A stretch of DNA of 6,185 bases from positions 1-6,185 of the forward strand of contig JAUWXZ010000038.1 in assembly GCA_030616125.1 (NCBI GenBank), in the 5' to 3' direction. The DNA is from Candidatus Aenigmatarchaeota archaeon. GTDB lineage: Archaea > Aenigmatarchaeota > Aenigmatarchaeia > CG10238-14 > SCSR01. The notes under the pieces were generated by a model. It searched no databases. It saw only the letters and a program-made list of their open reading frames with translations, and was not told where the DNA came from. Below are positions 4,045-6,185 of the stretch, one piece after another. Every line of letters begins with the position of its first letter. The stretch's first letter is position 1. The translations under genes and the position numbers were made by a program.

Positions 4045-6074
4045 ATTTTTTCTATTATTACTCTACAATATTTAAATGCAGGAATTTTTGAAACAGGATC
4101 TAAAGTTGAACCTGTTAGTTTGTTAACCCTTGTTTCTGTGTAGTGATTCGGTACAGCTATAATTCCTTTCTTTACTCTATTGCTAATTTTAGATTTTATC
4201 ACAACCTCACCAAAGGGGGAAAGAATCTTTACTTTTTCTCCATTTTTTATTTTTAGACTTTCTGCATCTTCTTTACTTATTTCAACTAAAGCTTCTGGTT
4301 TGCTTCTATTTAATAAATCGACCTTTCTCGTCATCGTTCCAGTGTTATAATGCTCTAAGACTCTATGGGAAATTAAAGTGAAAGGATATACATGATTTAA
4401 AGTTTCTGGCCCAACCCAAGAAATTGGATAAAAGATTGCCTTTGTTCCAGGAGGACCGAAATCCTTATCAAACAAAATTTTCTTTCCTTGAGGATGTTTT
4501 TTGTCGCAAGGCCATTGAATCCCCTGCTTCCCAAGTTTTTTGTAGGTTATTGCAGAATATTGAGGTATAACTTTTTTCATTTCTTTGAAAATTTCTTCTG
4601 CCGAGTTAAAATCAAACTGATCTTTAAATTCCATTTTTTCTGCCAATAGTTTTATTATTTGCCAATCTTCTAGAGCTTCTCCTGAGGCATTCGCTGCTCT
4701 TCTGATTAATTGAACTCTTCTCTCACTACTAGTAAAAGTTCCTGTTTTTTCTGTAAAGCATGCTGCAGGCAAAACTATATTTGCAAGCTTGGCTGTTTCT
4801 GTTAAAAAAATATCTTGAACGACTAAAAATTCTAAATTCTCAAAATTTTTTTCTACTCTATTTAAATTTGGAAGGGAAAGTAAAGGATTTTGTCCAATCA
4901 CGTACAAACCTAAGATTCTTTCTGGTATGGCCTCTATAATCTCGGTCTCGGTCAAACCTTTTGCTATTGGTAAATCTTTAACTTCCCATATTCTTCCGAA
5001 TTTTTTGATATTTTCCTCGGTCAAAGAAGAATAGCCTGGATAGACATTTGGTAAACAACCAACATCACAAGCTCCCTGAACATTATTGCATCCACGCAAA
5101 GGATTTACGCCAGTTCCCTCTCTACCAAAATTTCCAGTTAATAAAGCCAAGTCGGCTAGAGCTAAGACATTTTCCATTCCATTTTGACATTGAGTGATTC
5201 CCATCCCAAAAACTATTGCTGACTTCTCTGCTTTAGCATACAATAAGGCAACTTCTTTTATTTTTTCTTTTTTTACTCCAGCTATCCTAGAAATTTTTTC
5301 AAAATCAAATTTTTCTAAACTCTTTAGAAATTCTTTATAGCCCCTTGTCCTATTTTTTATAAAATTTTTATCTTCTAGCTTTTCTTCAATAATTGTTTTT
5401 GCCAAACCAGCAACAAAAACTATGTCAGTATTTGGATTTATCTGTATAAAATTATCAGTCTTATCTGCAGTTTCTGTTTTTCTTACATCAATTGTAACTA
5501 TCTTTCCTCCATGTTTTTTACATTCCAACATTTTTTCAAAACCAATAGGTTGTGTAATGGCTGGATTGTCTCCAAAAATAATTATACAATCAGCTTGAGC
5601 TAAGTCTTCATAAGAATTTGTCATTGCTGAACGTCCAAGAATTTCATATAAACCAGAAATAGTAGGGGCATGACATAAGCGGCTAGCACTATCAATGTTA
5701 TTTGTTCCTATTACTACACGAGCAAATTTTTGAATCAAATAATTTTCTTCATTTGTGCATTTAGTGGAAGCAAAAAAGCCAATAGAATTTTTTCCATAAG
5801 TGTCTCTTATTCTTGTAAATTCTTTTGCTATTTTGTTTATAGCTTTGTCCCAAGAAATTTTCTTAAGTTGTTCATCTTTTCTGATTAAAGGGTGTTTTAA
5901 TCTTTCAGGGGAATTGATAAACTTTTCTAGGGTTAAACCCTTTATACATAATCTGCCTTTATTGATAGGATGATCCTTTTGAGGTAAGACTTTGATAACT
6001 TTTCCATTCTGAACTTGAAGTTCTATTCCACACCCTACTCCACAATAGGGACAGACTGAAAATACCTTTTTCAT
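4041..6074 (-). CDS. fdhA: Formate dehydrogenase catalytic subunit (Mo/W-bis-MGD, 4Fe-4S)
   Basis: This 677-residue protein belongs to the molybdopterin oxidoreductase family and most resembles FdhH-type formate dehydrogenase alpha subunits, which oxidise formate to CO2. Cys8, Cys11, Cys15 and Cys43 form the N-terminal 4Fe-4S site, followed by the conserved Lys45. SRLCHAPT places Cys134 at the metal-ligand position (selenocysteine in E. coli FdhH) next to the catalytic His135. GVNPLRGCNNVQGACDVG (322-339) carries the probable active-site Arg327. ERRVQ (451-455) and the dinucleotide-binding C-terminal domain with NTGTMTR (577-583) complete the family pattern. Length is slightly below FdhH (715). 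The ATG at 6074 is preferred to a TTG five codons upstream, since it directly precedes the Fe-S motif. A thioredoxin gene ends 36 nt upstream on the same strand. No FdhB, hydrogenase or maturation gene is visible. Another formate-like Mo/W substrate remains possible. Confidence 0.88.
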   Translation of the reverse strand: MKKVFSVCPYCGVGCGIELQVQNGKVIKVLPQKDHPINKGRLCIKGLTLEKFINSPERLKHPLIRKDEQLKKISWDKAINKIAKEFTRIRDTYGKNSIGFFASTKCTNEENYLIQKFARVVIGTNNIDSASRLCHAPTISGLYEILGRSAMTNSYEDLAQADCIIIFGDNPAITQPIGFEKMLECKKHGGKIVTIDVRKTETADKTDNFIQINPNTDIVFVAGLAKTIIEEKLEDKNFIKNRTRGYKEFLKSLEKFDFEKISRIAGVKKEKIKEVALLYAKAEKSAIVFGMGITQCQNGMENVLALADLALLTGNFGREGTGVNPLRGCNNVQGACDVGCLPNVYPGYSSLTEENIKKFGRIWEVKDLPIAKGLTETEIIEAIPERILGLYVIGQNPLLSLPNLNRVEKNFENLEFLVVQDIFLTETAKLANIVLPAACFTEKTGTFTSSERRVQLIRRAANASGEALEDWQIIKLLAEKMEFKDQFDFNSAEEIFKEMKKVIPQYSAITYKKLGKQGIQWPCDKKHPQGKKILFDKDFGPPGTKAIFYPISWVGPETLNHVYPFTLISHRVLEHYNTGTMTRKVDLLNRSKPEALVEISKEDAESLKIKNGEKVKILSPFGEVVIKSKISNRVKKGIIAVPNHYTETRVNKLTGSTLDPVSKIPAFKYCRVIIEKI
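4046..4051 (+). terminator. T6 run after the thioredoxin-fold gene
   Basis: Six T's begin 2 nt after the TAG stop of the plus-strand gene, followed by more T-rich sequence. This could act as an oligo-T terminator, and it lies inside the last codons of the convergent fdhA gene. Confidence 0.35.
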
Positions 6075-6110
6075 AATAGAAAATTGCAATCTTTAACTAA
6101 AAAACTCTCA

Positions 6111-6120
6111 TTAAATATTT
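6111..6120 (-). promoter_or_regulatory. Putative TATA box for fdhA, overlapping the thioredoxin stop
   Basis: On the minus strand AAATATTTAA is centred about 41 nt before the fdhA ATG, predicting transcription from about 6090 and a leader of about 15 nt. Its last three bases are the TAA stop of the thioredoxin gene. The two genes could still be read through together. Confidence 0.45.
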
Positions 6121-6185
6121 TTTTCCAACCATTGTTTTACAGCAGATTCGGGCAAAGCCCCAACAAACTTGTCTACAACCTTACC
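6111..6185 (-). CDS. Thioredoxin, C-terminal 24 residues (truncated by window edge)
   Basis: The frame is open at the right edge and ends at TAA (complement of 6111-6113). The visible residues begin GKVVDKFVGALPES and end KQWLEKNI. This matches the last strand and helix of thioredoxins, where G-K-x-V-x-x-x-V-G is the conserved end of the fold and is followed by the terminal amphipathic helix. The CxxC active site lies outside the window, so redox activity cannot be confirmed. The gene lies immediately upstream of fdhA in the same orientation with a 36-nt gap, suggesting a shared redox context or a small operon. Confidence 0.75.
   Translation of the reverse strand, partial: GKVVDKFVGALPESAVKQWLEKNI

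Noticed and set aside
6075..6089. TTG start five codons upstream of fdhA
   Set aside because: It adds only five residues at a weak start codon at the expected first base of the transcript. The ATG at 6074 gives the usual short N terminus before the 4Fe-4S cysteines.
1..6185. CRISPR array, insertion sequence or prophage
   Set aside because: I see no regularly spaced direct repeats, transposase, integrase or phage genes. The gene content is housekeeping and redox metabolism.

Overview
The window looks like part of an AT-rich archaeal chromosome, most likely from a DPANN-type lineage (Woesearchaeota/Pacearchaeota-like). The supporting evidence is a 51-residue Sec61-beta, an RNase P RNA with its own archaeal-style TATA box and oligo-T end, TATA boxes about 26 nt upstream of most start codons (several genes appear leaderless or nearly so), and a membrane protein with the segment ITGRAV just after its transmembrane helix, a feature I associate with DPANN membrane proteins. 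The lineage is an inference; no rRNA is present to settle it.

Layout, left to right. A truncated minus-strand gene starts at 96 and runs off the left edge. Positions 97-179 are almost pure A/T, and are followed by a GC-richer block (about 180-285) that can be folded by eye into a closed multi-hairpin RNA ending at a T6 run. A plus-strand gene of unknown function follows (352-1110, possibly starting at 259), with a tentative PD-(D/E)xK-like motif. It converges on a small unknown minus-strand gene (1113-1436). Next comes a minus-strand information-processing block: rnpB (RNase P RNA, 2637-2894), secG (Sec61-beta, 2431-2586) and an endonuclease IV-family DNA repair enzyme (1560-2405, TTG start). 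Neither rnpB nor secG is covered by a long open frame; both were found by reading the sequence directly.

The right half is redox-related. A membrane-anchored thioredoxin-fold protein (3052-4044, plus) carries a CPFG active-site motif and a degenerate version of the GILT thiol-reductase signature. It converges, with stop codons overlapping in the tetranucleotide TTAG, on a 677-residue molybdopterin/Fe-S formate dehydrogenase-type catalytic subunit (4041-6074, minus; Cys rather than Sec at the metal-ligand position). Upstream of that gene on the same strand is the C-terminal end of a thioredoxin (6111-6185).

The most interesting points are the archaeal GILT-like protein, the unclassified structured RNA near the left edge, the possible nuclease motif in the unknown protein, and a formate dehydrogenase subunit next to thioredoxin with no electron-transfer subunit visible in the window.
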